From positions 90,968 to 154,967 of the forward strand of contig NZ_BBYJ01000022.1 in NCBI RefSeq assembly GCF_001528665.1: DNA of 64,000 nucleotides, given 5' to 3'. A model generated the notes under the pieces. It was not told the origin of the DNA, did no database searches, and saw only the letters and a list, made by a program, of their open reading frames with translations. This document shows positions 1-8,002 of the stretch, in pieces. Every line of letters starts with the position of its first letter. Position 1 is the stretch's first letter. Origin of the DNA: Microtetraspora malaysiensis (GTDB lineage: Bacteria; Actinomycetota; Actinomycetes; Streptosporangiales; Streptosporangiaceae). The position numbers and the translations under genes are program-made.

Positions 1-433
1 GGGACTTCTTAATCCACTCGATCGCCACCACCGTGACAGGGACCGAGATGGCTTCGTGGCCGGCGGCCACGTTGTTTTCCTCGGCCCGATGGACGCAGAG
101 CGTCATGAACTTGCGGGTTGGCAAGGCGTAGGTGACGGCCACATGGTCGTACGTGTCCGGGAAACCATAGTTGAAGAAGGACCGAACATTTTTGTAAGGG
201 CTGCCGTCGATGTTGGGAAAGATGTCCCAAGTCTCGCCGCGGCCGATGCCGATCTTCGTGTCTGCCGAGATCACCTCGGTGGAGTACACGCAGAAGTCCC
301 CACGCGCACACCCGTACAGGCGGTCCGGAAGGCTGGCTGCGCTGGAGGCCCCGGCCGGGGTCGCAGTTGTGAGACCGACGAGGCCGGCGGCGGCGATGGC
401 CACTGCTCTGGCTACGAGATGAGATTTGATCAC
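1..433 (-). CDS. Small secreted protein, partial at left edge (I36-inhibitor-like)
   Basis: Reading leftwards from a GTG at 433, preceded by GGAAGGA at a normal ribosome-binding distance, 144 codons run open to the window edge with no stop. Residues 1-30 form a signal peptide (basic MIKSHLVARA, hydrophobic core, then ATPAGA before the likely cut). The exported part contains GCARGDFCVYS and later FMTLCVHRA, so at least three cysteines. The CxxGxFCxY pattern resembles actinomycete secreted proteins of the peptidase-inhibitor I36 type, but that link is by eye only. The C-terminus is missing. One copy of the 37-bp spaced dyad (534-570) lies about 100 bp upstream of the start. Confidence 0.72.
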   Translation of the reverse strand, partial: MIKSHLVARAVAIAAAGLVGLTTATPAGASSAASLPDRLYGCARGDFCVYSTEVISADTKIGIGRGETWDIFPNIDGSPYKNVRSFFNYGFPDTYDHVAVTYALPTRKFMTLCVHRAEENNVAAGHEAISVPVTVVAIEWIKKS

Positions 434-533
434 GCGAGGAGTTCCTTCCGTCAGCAGCTCGACTGCAGGCACTGGAGTGGCCTTGCTGTCACCGCAGGTC
501 AGGGGTGACGCGTCTTAGCTTTGGTGACTGGTC

Positions 534-570
534 GATTGTCCGGAACCCCGATTTGCCACATCAGACAATT
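534..570. promoter_or_regulatory. Spaced dyad copy 1: GATTGTC-N23-GACAATT
   Basis: GATTGTC at 534-540 and GACAAT at 564-569 are inverted half-sites with 23 bp between, about 30 bp centre to centre (about three helical turns). An element with the same halves and the same N23 spacing recurs at 1112-1148. It sits about 100 bp upstream of the leftward secreted-protein gene. It looks like a paired operator; the binding protein is unknown. Confidence 0.4.
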
Positions 571-753
571 TTGATGCTGCACGTCGTCTCGGCCCTTACC
601 CCTGGCTTGTCGCGTGTCCTGCCGGTTCGTCAATCGTCGCGACCATCTCCACGGCGGCCGCCGGCTTCCGCACGGCGCCACCTCTTCGATCGCCTTTCAC
701 ACCCCCATTAGCGACACCAGCCGATCCGCTTCCTCGGCCGGGGGCGAGTCTCG

Positions 754-1040
754 ATGGCGCCGGCCACGACGGACCCGCGCGACGAGGACGCGTTCACCGA
801 GATCGGCTTGGCTGACGTGACGGCCTGGTACTCGGCGAGCACGTACCCGAGAAGCTGTACGACTCGCCCGGCTGCCCCTTCTGCGGCGCGCAGGAGATCA
901 AGGCCCAACGCTCGGGCCGTCGTGATCGGACTCGGCACACACTGCCTCGCGCGATCGCTATTCGATGGACGTCGCCGCGATCGAACGGATCTATATCAGA
1001 TCTAAAGCGGATCTATAGCGGGGGTGCGCATACTCAGTGA
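754..1040 (+). pseudogene. Possible frameshifted remnant with a CPFCG zinc-ribbon-like motif
   Basis: Between 434 and 1356 no intact gene can be supported. From ATG 754 one frame gives DEDAFTEIGLADVTAWYSAS. Near 831 the protein-like signal moves to another frame, giving GEHVPEKLYDSPGCPFCGAQE and running on to a TGA at 1038-1040. CPFCG resembles half of a zinc ribbon. The two pieces together could be a decayed small DNA-binding or transposase-type gene, but no family is recognised. AT-rich GGATCTATA-type short repeats follow at about 985-1018. The rest of 434-1356 shows nothing except the two spaced dyads. Confidence 0.2.
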
Positions 1041-1111
1041 TCGCGCCCATCCGGTCGGACGCAGCAGTCGATTCACCCAACGCGGGCAAGGGCGCCGGCA
1101 GGCCCGCCACC

Positions 1112-1148
1112 GATTGTCCGAACTGGCGAGGGGGGCTACCAGACAATC
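1112..1148. promoter_or_regulatory. Spaced dyad copy 2: GATTGTC-N23-GACAATC
   Basis: Perfect 7-bp inverted halves GATTGTC (1112-1118) and GACAATC (1142-1148), 23 bp apart. With flanks the match extends to CCGATTGTC/GACAATCGG, 9 bp. Spacing equals that of the copy at 534-570, while the spacer sequences differ apart from a shared CG-AAC start and CA end. It lies about 210 bp upstream of the repeat-protein gene at 1357. Confidence 0.4.
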
Positions 1149-1356
1149 GGCGGTCCGCCGAGACTGAGGACCCGCCGGCGACGTGGCGACGCTGGGGATG
1201 TCGACGCGGCCGCTGACCGGGCGGGGCTATGAGCTGCCTGTTCCTGCTCAGGCTGGAACGGGGGCACAGGCAGCGGCCCCGCGTTGTGCGCTGGATCCCG
1301 TGCCCGACCCGGGCGCGGCGGGAGATCACGCATCAGGAGTGACGAGAGGTGACGGC

Positions 1357-1683
1357 ATGACCAAGACGACGCTCAAACTGGCCGCGATCGGGCTGCTGGC
1401 CGCAGCCGGACTCGCCCTGGCCGCCGGCCCGGCAGCCGCCAAGGACGACTTCTTCCCCAGCACGGGCGGGATCGCCCCGATGGGCGAGGAGGCTTGGCCC
1501 GGCAAGGGCGGGGTCGCCCCGATGAAGGAGGACTTCTACCCCGGCGGCGGCACGGTCGCTCCAATGAAGGAGGACGCCTGGCCCAGTCACGGCGGGGTTG
1601 CCCCGATGAAGGAGGACTTCTACCCCGGCGGCGGCACGGTTGCCCCGATGAAGGAGGACTTCTACCCCGGCACCGGCGGGTGA
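1357..1683 (+). CDS. Secreted protein of 14-residue tandem repeats
   Basis: A 108-residue protein starting at ATG 1357 after AGAGGTGA. An in-frame upstream extension exists but lacks coding character. Residues 1-28 are a clear signal peptide ending AAGPAAA. The remainder is five 14-residue units plus a half unit of the form [FA][FWY]P[GS]xGGxAPMKED. Examples are AWPGKGGVAPMKED and FYPGGGTVAPMKED, the latter twice; the half unit is FYPGTGG. Each unit is 42 bp at DNA level. There is no cysteine and no known domain. Each unit offers an aromatic-Pro turn, a Gly-rich bend and an acidic/Lys end. It could be a wall- or surface-associated repeat protein or a multi-core peptide precursor; no function is assigned. 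No modification enzyme is adjacent. Confidence 0.8.
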   Translation: MTKTTLKLAAIGLLAAAGLALAAGPAAAKDDFFPSTGGIAPMGEEAWPGKGGVAPMKEDFYPGGGTVAPMKEDAWPSHGGVAPMKEDFYPGGGTVAPMKEDFYPGTGG

Positions 1684-1750
1684 GCTCCGGGTTGGAGTTC
1701 CGACCTGGACTTTGAGCGCGATAGCAGAAGTGCTGGCACCGCCGCTCGAT

Positions 1751-1855
1751 ATGCAGCGGCGGACCATCGCCGAGGAAACGCGTGCGCTCGATCTGGATGT
1801 CACGCTGTGCGGCAAGGAGGACCATCAGGGCGTGTTTCAGAATGAGGAAGAGTAA
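1751..1855 (+). CDS. Possible 34-residue small ORF
   Basis: ATG 1751 to TAA 1855 encodes MQRRTIAEETRALDLDVTLC followed by an acidic tail ending QNEEE. No convincing Shine-Dalgarno precedes it. The frame is open upstream for a further ~30 codons, so it may be the tail of a lost gene. The LDLDVTL segment recalls FxLD-type lanthipeptide leaders, but the tail has no Ser/Thr/Cys-rich core, which argues against a working precursor. It sits 67 bp after the 14-residue-repeat gene. The remaining 1856-2088 is AT-richer leader DNA for the next gene and shows nothing else. Confidence 0.2.
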   Translation: MQRRTIAEETRALDLDVTLCGKEDHQGVFQNEEE

Positions 1856-2088
1856 AGCAGCAGCGAGTCCGCCGGCCGGGGCATTAAATCTTGGTCGACT
1901 GCTGTCTCATCGAAAGCTTCATCTCATCTGCCACCGCTCTGCACAGGCCCATTCTGGCCAGCACCGTCACGATGGAAAAGACTCCAGGCATCTGGGCAAT
2001 TTCGCAAATATCCACGCAATAGCCTGCTCTTCTGCCTTCATTTCATTAAACTTATTTCGATGGTCGCACGAACACGGGAGGCGGTATT

Positions 2089-2595
2089 ATGCTAAAACTC
2101 GGGGCCAAGGTCGCAGCAATTAGCATGGCGGTCCTCGCTACTCTGTCAATCGTAACTCCGGCTGCTAATGCGACTAGTAGCGGCGAGTGGACGACGTATG
2201 GCCCCTACAGCTTCGTGTTCGATCTTCAGAACAGAATGTGCATGATCTCCATCTCCGGCGGCGCCACCTATGAGGGAGCCTGCGCAGCCAGCAGCACCAG
2301 GGGTCGTTGGCACGTCCGCTACAACTCGGTCACCCATCTGGTCGTACTCCATAACGTGGCCTATGACACCTGTCTGAACGTCGATGGTAACTTTAAAGTC
2401 ACCACCAGCGGCTGCAGTAGCGTCTGGACTCAAGGGTTCAACGAGGAAAAGATCGCGAATGGCACCAGTAAACACAGTGGCGTATACATGTACCATCCAC
2501 TGGCTGACGCAAGCAAGTGCCTCGTGAGGGGCTGGTATATCGGCTCCTGCAGCGATAGAGGCGCCACCTACTATCAGTACTACAATGCGCCGTAG
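2089..2595 (+). CDS. Secreted Cys-rich protein, possible beta-trefoil lectin-like
   Basis: A 168-residue protein starting at ATG 2089, six bases after GGGAGGCGG. A signal peptide covers residues 1-29 (hydrophobic AISMAVLATLSIV, cut near AANA). The mature chain has about eight cysteines in patterns such as TCLNVDGN...SGCSS and KCLVRGWYIGSCSD. These recall the C-L-x-G...C blocks of ricin-type beta-trefoils, although no QxW motif is seen. Codon third positions are noticeably less GC-rich than in most of the window, suggesting recent acquisition. It is monocistronic and followed by a strong terminator. Function unknown; a secreted lectin or toxin-like binding protein is one possibility. Confidence 0.75.
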   Translation: MLKLGAKVAAISMAVLATLSIVTPAANATSSGEWTTYGPYSFVFDLQNRMCMISISGGATYEGACAASSTRGRWHVRYNSVTHLVVLHNVAYDTCLNVDGNFKVTTSGCSSVWTQGFNEEKIANGTSKHSGVYMYHPLADASKCLVRGWYIGSCSDRGATYYQYYNAP

Positions 2596-2617
2596 GCCAC
2601 CTTAATAGCTTCCCGAA

Positions 2618-2658
2618 ACAAAAGGCCCCCCACCACCATGTGGTGCGGGGCCTTTTGT
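2618..2658 (+). terminator. Rho-independent terminator
   Basis: ACAAAAGGCCCC (2618-2629) pairs with GGGGCCTTTTGT (2647-2658), with an inner CACCA/TGGTG stem. The flanking A and T runs make it usable in both directions. It ends the secreted-protein gene. Confidence 0.88.
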
Positions 2659-2676
2659 ATGGTAACCGGCCGCCGT

Positions 2677-2703
2677 GGAATCCAAAATGCGGAATCCAAA
2701 ATG
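2677..2703. repeat. Tandem 13-bp direct repeat
   Basis: GGAATCCAAAATG occurs at 2677-2689 and 2691-2703, one base apart, in the non-coding gap between the two convergent genes. The rest of 2659-2907 shows no gene. Confidence 0.6.
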
Positions 2704-2907
2704 AGAATTCACCGGATATATGGCGTTCCACGCGCTCCTTGATAAAGACGGCTGCTCATTCGACGTGACGGCCCCGGGCGCGCCGAAGAGTGGTGGCGGC
2801 CGGATATGAGGCAGGGCCGGCGGGTTGGCGGGTCGGCGTACGGAACGGCGTCCGGCTCGACCGGGACGCGGCTTCCCATGGCTGATAATTGACCGGCCCC
2901 CGCGAAC

Positions 2908-3579
2908 CTACTGTCCGGACGGGCGCACCAGCCCTGTCTCGTACGCGAAGACCGCGGCCTGGGTCCGGTCACGCAGGCCCAGCTTGACCAGGATGCGGCT
3001 CACGTGTGACTTCACGGTCTGCTCCGCCACCACCAGCGCCTCGGCGATCTCCGCGTTCGACAGGCCCTGCGCGATCAGCGACAACACCTCGGACTCGCGT
3101 TCCGTCAGGTCGCCGACGCGCTCCTTGAGCGGGGCGCGGGCGGTGCCGCTCAGCCGGGAGAACTCGACGATGAGGCGCTTGGTGATGTTCGGGGCGAGCA
3201 GGGCGTCGCCGGCCGCCACCACCCGCACCGCCCGGGCCAGGTCGGCGGCCGAGGCGTCCTTCAGCAGAAAACCGGAGGCGCCCGCGCGCAGGGCCTCATA
3301 CACGTACTCGTCGAGGTCGAAGGTGGTCAGGACGAGGACCTTGACGGCGGCGCCGGGGGGTTCCATGATCCGGCGGGTCGCCTCGATGCCGCCGAGCCGG
3401 GGCATCCGGATGTCCATCAGGACGACGTCCGGGGTGAGCTCGGCGACCTTGGCGACGGCGTCGAGGCCGTCCACGGCCTGGCCGACGACCTCGATGCCGG
3501 GTTCGGCGTTGAGCAGCACCGTGAATCCCTGGCGGACCATCATCTGGTCGTCGGCGATCAGTACGCGGATGTTCGTCAC
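2908..3579 (-). CDS. NarL/LuxR-family response regulator
   Basis: A 223-residue regulator. Its receiver domain (about 1-120) has the acidic pair D10-D11, phospho-acceptor D56 in VVLMDIRMP and the later Lys in LLKDAS. The C-terminal LuxR-type helix-turn-helix (about 155-218) reads LTERESEVLSLIAQGLSNAE followed by VKSHVSRIL. GTG start at 3579 overlaps the kinase stop as GTGA (3576-3579), so it is translationally coupled to its cognate kinase. Phosphorylation by that kinase should drive DNA binding. It is the last gene of the minus-strand operon with the hydrolase and acyltransferase; the target genes cannot be read from the sequence. Confidence 0.93.
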   Translation of the reverse strand: MTNIRVLIADDQMMVRQGFTVLLNAEPGIEVVGQAVDGLDAVAKVAELTPDVVLMDIRMPRLGGIEATRRIMEPPGAAVKVLVLTTFDLDEYVYEALRAGASGFLLKDASAADLARAVRVVAAGDALLAPNITKRLIVEFSRLSGTARAPLKERVGDLTERESEVLSLIAQGLSNAEIAEALVVAEQTVKSHVSRILVKLGLRDRTQAAVFAYETGLVRPSGQ

Positions 3580-4913
3580 GGGGTGTCCTCAACCGGGTCG
3601 GCGGGGGGTTTCCGAGGGGTGGCGGGCAGGATCGCGGTCACTTCGTAGCCTCCGTCGGGGGTGGGCCCGACGGCCAGTTCGCCACCCAGCATGGTCGCGC
3701 GTTCGCGCATGCCCAGCAGCCCGTGCCCGGCGATCCGGGTCGGCGGGGCAGGCTCGGCCGGGGCGGTGTTGGTGACCCGGATGGCGAGAGCGTGCGGCTC
3801 GTACCCGAGCTCCACCCGCGCCCGCGTCCCGGGGGAGTGCCGCATCACGTTGCTGAGGGCCTCCTGAACGATGCGGAACGCCGACAACTCGACGCCCGGC
3901 GACAGCGGACGCGGTGCACCGGTGGTCTGGGTGGTGACGGTCTGTCCGGCGTCGCGCACATTGCCGACCAGCTCGTCCAGCCGGTCGAGGGTGGGCTGCG
4001 GGGCGTGCCGCGCCCCGTCCGCCAGGGGGTCTTCCGACCGCAGCACGCCCAGCACCCGGCGCAGCTCGGTCAGCGCCTCCACCGCGTTCTCCCGGATCGC
4101 CGCGAGGTTCTCCCTCAGCTCGTCGGGCGGGTCCTCGACCAGATGCGGCGCGACCTGTGCCTGGATGGAGATCAAGGACATGTGGTGGGCGAGCACGTCG
4201 TGCAGCTCGCGGGCGATCCGGTTGCGCTCCTCCAGCTGGGTGCGCCGGGCCCGCTCCTCGGCGGTGAGCTCCTCCTGCAGGACCAGTTCCGTGCGGGCCA
4301 CCCGGCTGCCGCGCACGGCCGCGCCGACCACCACCACGGTGGTGAGAACCGCGGCGGCGGTGCCGGCGCCGTAGTTGTGCGCCCGGGAGACGAACAGGCC
4401 GCAGGCCAGTCCCACCATGATGCTGATCGCCAGCGCCTCGACCGCGGCCCGGGGGCGGACCCGCAACGCAAGCAGGAGCAGCACCCCGCCCTGCAGGGCG
4501 AGCCCGGGGCCGGTCCAGGGGAACAACACGTCTGAGGTGCGCGGCGCCGCGACCGCCGCGACGACGACCATGGCGATCGTCACCGCCCACCAGGCCGGTA
4601 CCGGCCGGACGAGTGCGAGGACGAGCGCCGCCGACTGGAGCACGCCAAGCAGCACGGCGTACGACGTGTCCAGCTGGTAGAGCGAGACGAGCTGATTGAT
4701 GTTGGGGATGGCGACGAACGTCGCCGACAGCACCAGTATCAGTGCGAACGCCGGCATCCAGTCCTGCCAGCTGGGCCGCCCCGTACGCGGTAGCGGATCA
4801 CGCGCCGTCGTCCACAGATCGTCGCGCAGGTTGCGCGGTACCGCCCGCAGTGCCGCCACGAGCCGAGCCCTGACGCCTTTCTCCTCCTTCTGCACGGAAG
4901 TCACCCTAAGCAC
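3576..4913 (-). CDS. Sensor histidine kinase, HPK7 (DesK/NarX-like)
   Basis: A 445-residue membrane kinase. Residues about 52-205 hold five or six transmembrane segments without a large extracellular loop, so the signal is probably sensed at or in the membrane. The HisKA_3 dimerisation motif carries phospho-acceptor H238 in RNRIARELHDVLAHHMS. The HATPase_c domain at the C-terminus includes the G-box GHGLLGMRER. GTG 4913 is the likely start because GGAGG lies six bases upstream inside the end of the acyltransferase gene, giving an 8-bp overlap. The stop overlaps the response regulator. Pairing with a NarL-type regulator is typical of this kinase family. Confidence 0.93.
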   Translation of the reverse strand: MLRVTSVQKEEKGVRARLVAALRAVPRNLRDDLWTTARDPLPRTGRPSWQDWMPAFALILVLSATFVAIPNINQLVSLYQLDTSYAVLLGVLQSAALVLALVRPVPAWWAVTIAMVVVAAVAAPRTSDVLFPWTGPGLALQGGVLLLLALRVRPRAAVEALAISIMVGLACGLFVSRAHNYGAGTAAAVLTTVVVVGAAVRGSRVARTELVLQEELTAEERARRTQLEERNRIARELHDVLAHHMSLISIQAQVAPHLVEDPPDELRENLAAIRENAVEALTELRRVLGVLRSEDPLADGARHAPQPTLDRLDELVGNVRDAGQTVTTQTTGAPRPLSPGVELSAFRIVQEALSNVMRHSPGTRARVELGYEPHALAIRVTNTAPAEPAPPTRIAGHGLLGMRERATMLGGELAVGPTPDGGYEVTAILPATPRKPPADPVEDTP

Positions 4914-6051
4914 GCCATACCTCCAGCTCTTGCGCGGGCCGCCTCTCGCGTACGGGCCGCCCGTGCTCGTAGACGCCGAACGCGGTCACGCACACCAGCA
5001 AGGCCAGAAGGAACGCCGGCAGCCAGGCCAGCCGGGCGAGCAACCAGCCCAAGGTGTCGGGGACGGTGTGCAGGCTGGGCACGGGCGCGTCCGCGAGCAG
5101 GCCGAGGGCGGTCACCGTGATCATCGCGGTCTGGTGCCAGAGGAAGATCGTCATCGTGGACAGGTTCACCGCCGCCACGACCGCCCAGGCGGCGGGACGG
5201 CGCAGCACCCGCCGCAGCGGCCCGGCCAGCAGCAGCGCCGCACCGCACTGGGCCACCCCGAACGTGACGGCCGCGAGCGTGGGCGGGTTGAGGTTGGAGA
5301 TCGCGGCGCCGGGCACTCCGACCATGGCGACCGGGTAACCGCCCCAGCCGACGAGCGCCGCGGTGGCGGCGGCGCCGCCGAGCAGCAGCGCCCATCCGGT
5401 CGCGCCGCCGCGCAGCCGGCCCCGCCCCCACGCCGCGCCCAGGCAGTACGGCACCAGCCAGCCGGCGGCGAGGTTGATCCAGCCGAGCCAGGCGGGTCCG
5501 CCCAGGCCGTACCGGACCAGGTCGACGAGCGTGACGACGGCGAACGGCCACAGCGGGTGCAGCTTCGCCACCAGCGGAGTCACCGCCGTCAGCGCCGCGA
5601 AGACCAGCAGGAACCACAACGGGGAGTACACCAGCTTGACGAGCACGCGGACGGTCTCCAGCCCGGCGCCGGAGGCGAGGAGCGCCACGGCGACCAGGAC
5701 CCATACGACCAGCACGGCGGAGACCGGCCGCGACAGGCGGGCCATCCGTACGCCCAGCCACTGCCCGTACGTCCTGCCCCGGGCGCGCGCCGCGGCGTGA
5801 CCACGCGCCCCCGTCCAGCCGCCCACCAGGAAGAAGACCGCCAACGTCTGGAACATCCAGGACGAGGGGGCGAGCTGCGGCAGGTGGCGCAGCGGGCTGG
5901 CGACACGCACCGTTCCGCTGTCGACGACCAGGGCGGTCACCAGCCAGTGGCCGGCCACCACACCGCCGATGGCCAGTGCGCGCAACGCGTCCACGGCACG
6001 GTCGCGGTCGGCGGGAGTCGCCGCGCCGATCCGCCGGGTGAGGTCACGCAC
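4906..6051 (-). CDS. Membrane acyltransferase 3 family protein
   Basis: A 381-residue polytopic protein with about ten hydrophobic segments. It opens with RDRAVDALRALAIGGVVAGHW, matching the R-x-LDxLRALA...H start of acyltransferase-3 proteins, where the N-terminal Arg and His are key. The family moves acyl groups onto extracytoplasmic sugars, lipids or peptides. GTG 6051 is chosen because it overlaps the end of the hydrolase gene by eight bases; the same frame continues further upstream only as antisense-like sequence. It overlaps the kinase gene downstream. The acceptor molecule is not evident. Confidence 0.85.
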   Translation of the reverse strand: MRDLTRRIGAATPADRDRAVDALRALAIGGVVAGHWLVTALVVDSGTVRVASPLRHLPQLAPSSWMFQTLAVFFLVGGWTGARGHAAARARGRTYGQWLGVRMARLSRPVSAVLVVWVLVAVALLASGAGLETVRVLVKLVYSPLWFLLVFAALTAVTPLVAKLHPLWPFAVVTLVDLVRYGLGGPAWLGWINLAAGWLVPYCLGAAWGRGRLRGGATGWALLLGGAAATAALVGWGGYPVAMVGVPGAAISNLNPPTLAAVTFGVAQCGAALLLAGPLRRVLRRPAAWAVVAAVNLSTMTIFLWHQTAMITVTALGLLADAPVPSLHTVPDTLGWLLARLAWLPAFLLALLVCVTAFGVYEHGRPVRERRPAQELEVWRA

Positions 6052-7021
6052 CGCGGCCCACCACCGAAGGGACCTGCCCGCGGACGATCCTGGCGATGTT
6101 CTCCAGCGCCGGGGAACCCGCCCCCAGATAGTCGGTGTGCCCGCCGTCACCCGCCGCGAAGACGCGCGCGCCGAACTCCGGGGACATCGGATCGACTCCG
6201 AACCCGACCGTGACGAACGGAAGACGGAACTGGACGTGCGGCACGCCGGCGATCCAGTCACCGCCACCCCGGCCGGCCCACACCGTCGCCCGGGTCCGCA
6301 GCGCGGCGACGTCGGCGGCGGCCACCCCGGCGCTGCCGTACAGGACGATGTCCGCGACGTCCAGGCCGGACGCGGCACGGGCGCAGACCACACTCCCGTA
6401 GGAGTGGCACAGCAGCGAGATCCGCGCGCCGGGCCGGGCCACCCGCAACCCCCGGACGAACGCGCGAAGACCGGGGGCGGCCTCATCCGCGCGGCCGGGC
6501 GTCAGCGCCGCCAAGCTCATCATGCTGGGCGTCCGATAGCCCATCCAGGCGATGACCGCGGACCGCGCACCGAGCTCCCGCGCCAGTCGCGTCGCGCCAC
6601 CGTGCAGGCGCCCGTACTTGTCGAGGTTGGTGTCGGCGCCGGGAACCAGCACGGCGATCCGCTCCGCCGTCGACAGGTCGCCGTAGACCTCGGCCGTACG
6701 GCCCCCGTCGCGGCCGTCGAAGAACAGGAACTGCCGGGCCGGATCCGCCAGGGCCCCCAGCATCACGGCCCGCCCCCGGTCGCCGTGACCGGCGGCCGTC
6801 CGCTCGGCCGCCCGGATGGCCGCACGGCTGGTGGCATATCGCCCGGCCAAAGCCGGGGGAGTCACGGCCCGCGGAGGAGCCCAGGCGGCGGAGACGGCGG
6901 GGACGGGCGCGGGGACGGCCGCGGAGCGGGCCGCGCCCGACATCGGCACCGCCACCGAGCCGGCGACGAGCGCGGCGAGCAGGGCACGGCGCAGGCGGCT
7001 CCCGCGCGAATTGGGCGCCAT
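6044..7021 (-). CDS. Exported alpha/beta hydrolase, DUF1023 family
   Basis: A 325-residue protein starting at ATG 7021 after AAGGA. Residues 1-35 look like a secretion signal (RRALLAALVAGSVAVPMSGA). The hydrolase region contains AVLVPGADTNLDKYG and the nucleophile elbow LLCHSYGSVV, the GxSxG equivalent with catalytic Ser. Late Asp and His residues (VGFGVDPMS, GDGGHTDYL) could complete the triad. This layout fits actinomycete DUF1023 hydrolases, whose substrates are poorly known. First gene of a four-gene overlapping operon with acyltransferase, kinase and regulator, which suggests envelope acyl chemistry tied to signalling. The promoter should lie in 7022-7171, where nothing distinctive was seen. 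Confidence 0.85.
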   Translation of the reverse strand: MAPNSRGSRLRRALLAALVAGSVAVPMSGAARSAAVPAPVPAVSAAWAPPRAVTPPALAGRYATSRAAIRAAERTAAGHGDRGRAVMLGALADPARQFLFFDGRDGGRTAEVYGDLSTAERIAVLVPGADTNLDKYGRLHGGATRLARELGARSAVIAWMGYRTPSMMSLAALTPGRADEAAPGLRAFVRGLRVARPGARISLLCHSYGSVVCARAASGLDVADIVLYGSAGVAAADVAALRTRATVWAGRGGGDWIAGVPHVQFRLPFVTVGFGVDPMSPEFGARVFAAGDGGHTDYLGAGSPALENIARIVRGQVPSVVGRGA

Positions 7022-7171
7022 GGGGGATGGTCCTTCCGTAACGGATCTCTCTCGTATGTCAGGACCCGAAGTTATGGACCACCCCTTCTGGCCGGCGTCC
7101 CGCCAGGGAGCGAACTTCTCGCGTAGCTCTGAAGTACTACGAGTAGGGGCTCCTGCATCGCCGGTAGGTCG

Positions 7172-8002
7172 TCAGGCGGCGCCGGGGCTCGAACTCGCGG
7201 GGAAGCGCGTGTGCGGGACGACCATCGGGGTGAACGTCCGCGGGTCGGGCACGATGTCGCAGGCCAGTCCGAAGACGTCCGCGACGAGCCCCGAGGTCAG
7301 CACCTCGGCCGGTGGACCTTCGGCGACCACCTGTCCGCGGTGCATCACGACCAGATGGGAGGCGAACCGGGCGGCCTGGTTGAGGTCGTGGAGCACGGCG
7401 ACGATGGTCTTGCCCTCGTCGTGCAGTTCCCGGCAGAGCTCCAGCAACTCGTACTGGTGGGCGATGTCGAGGAATGTGGTCGGCTCGTCGAGGAGCAGCA
7501 GGTCCGTCTGCTGTGCCAGGACCATGGCGATCCAGGCGCGCTGCCGCTGGCCCCCGGACAGCTCGCTCACCCGCGCCTCCGCGAGATCGGCCAGGCCGGT
7601 GCGGTCGAGCGCGAACCCGATCGCCACGTCGTCGTGCGGTGACCACTGGCGGAGCAGCGTGTGATGCGGAAAGCGGCCACGCCGCACCAGGTCTCGCACG
7701 GTGATTCCGTCGGGCGCGACCGGGGTCTGCGGCAGGAGCGCCATGTGGCGGGCGGCCTCCTTCCCCCGGTATGTCCAGAGGTCCTTGCCGTGTAGCAGTA
7801 CGCGTCCACCGGCCGGCTTCAGCCCGCGGGCCAGCGCCTTGATCAGCGTTGACTTGCCACACCCATTGGGGCCGATGATCATGGTGAAGGCGCCGTGCGG
7901 GATGTCGAGGCTGACCTCGCGCACGATCGGGGCGCCGCCGTAGGAGAGCGTCACTTTCCGCACGCTCAGCCCTTTCCCGCCCGGTTCGACTGGGGTGTTC
8001 AC
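7172..8002 (-). CDS. Iron-siderophore ABC transporter ATP-binding protein
   Basis: A 276-residue FecE/FepC-type ATPase. Walker A is GPNGCGKST, the signature is LSGGQRQRAWIA, Walker B is LLLLDEPTTFLD, and the H-loop follows in VLHDLNQ. It energises import through the two adjacent permeases. GTG 8002 is preferred because it overlaps the permease stop as GTGA and has GGAGAAAGGG upstream; ATG 8020 is in frame but would sit on that Shine-Dalgarno. Last gene of the iron-box operon. Confidence 0.94.
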   Translation of the reverse strand: MNTPVEPGGKGLSVRKVTLSYGGAPIVREVSLDIPHGAFTMIIGPNGCGKSTLIKALARGLKPAGGRVLLHGKDLWTYRGKEAARHMALLPQTPVAPDGITVRDLVRRGRFPHHTLLRQWSPHDDVAIGFALDRTGLADLAEARVSELSGGQRQRAWIAMVLAQQTDLLLLDEPTTFLDIAHQYELLELCRELHDEGKTIVAVLHDLNQAARFASHLVVMHRGQVVAEGPPAEVLTSGLVADVFGLACDIVPDPRTFTPMVVPHTRFPASSSPGAA

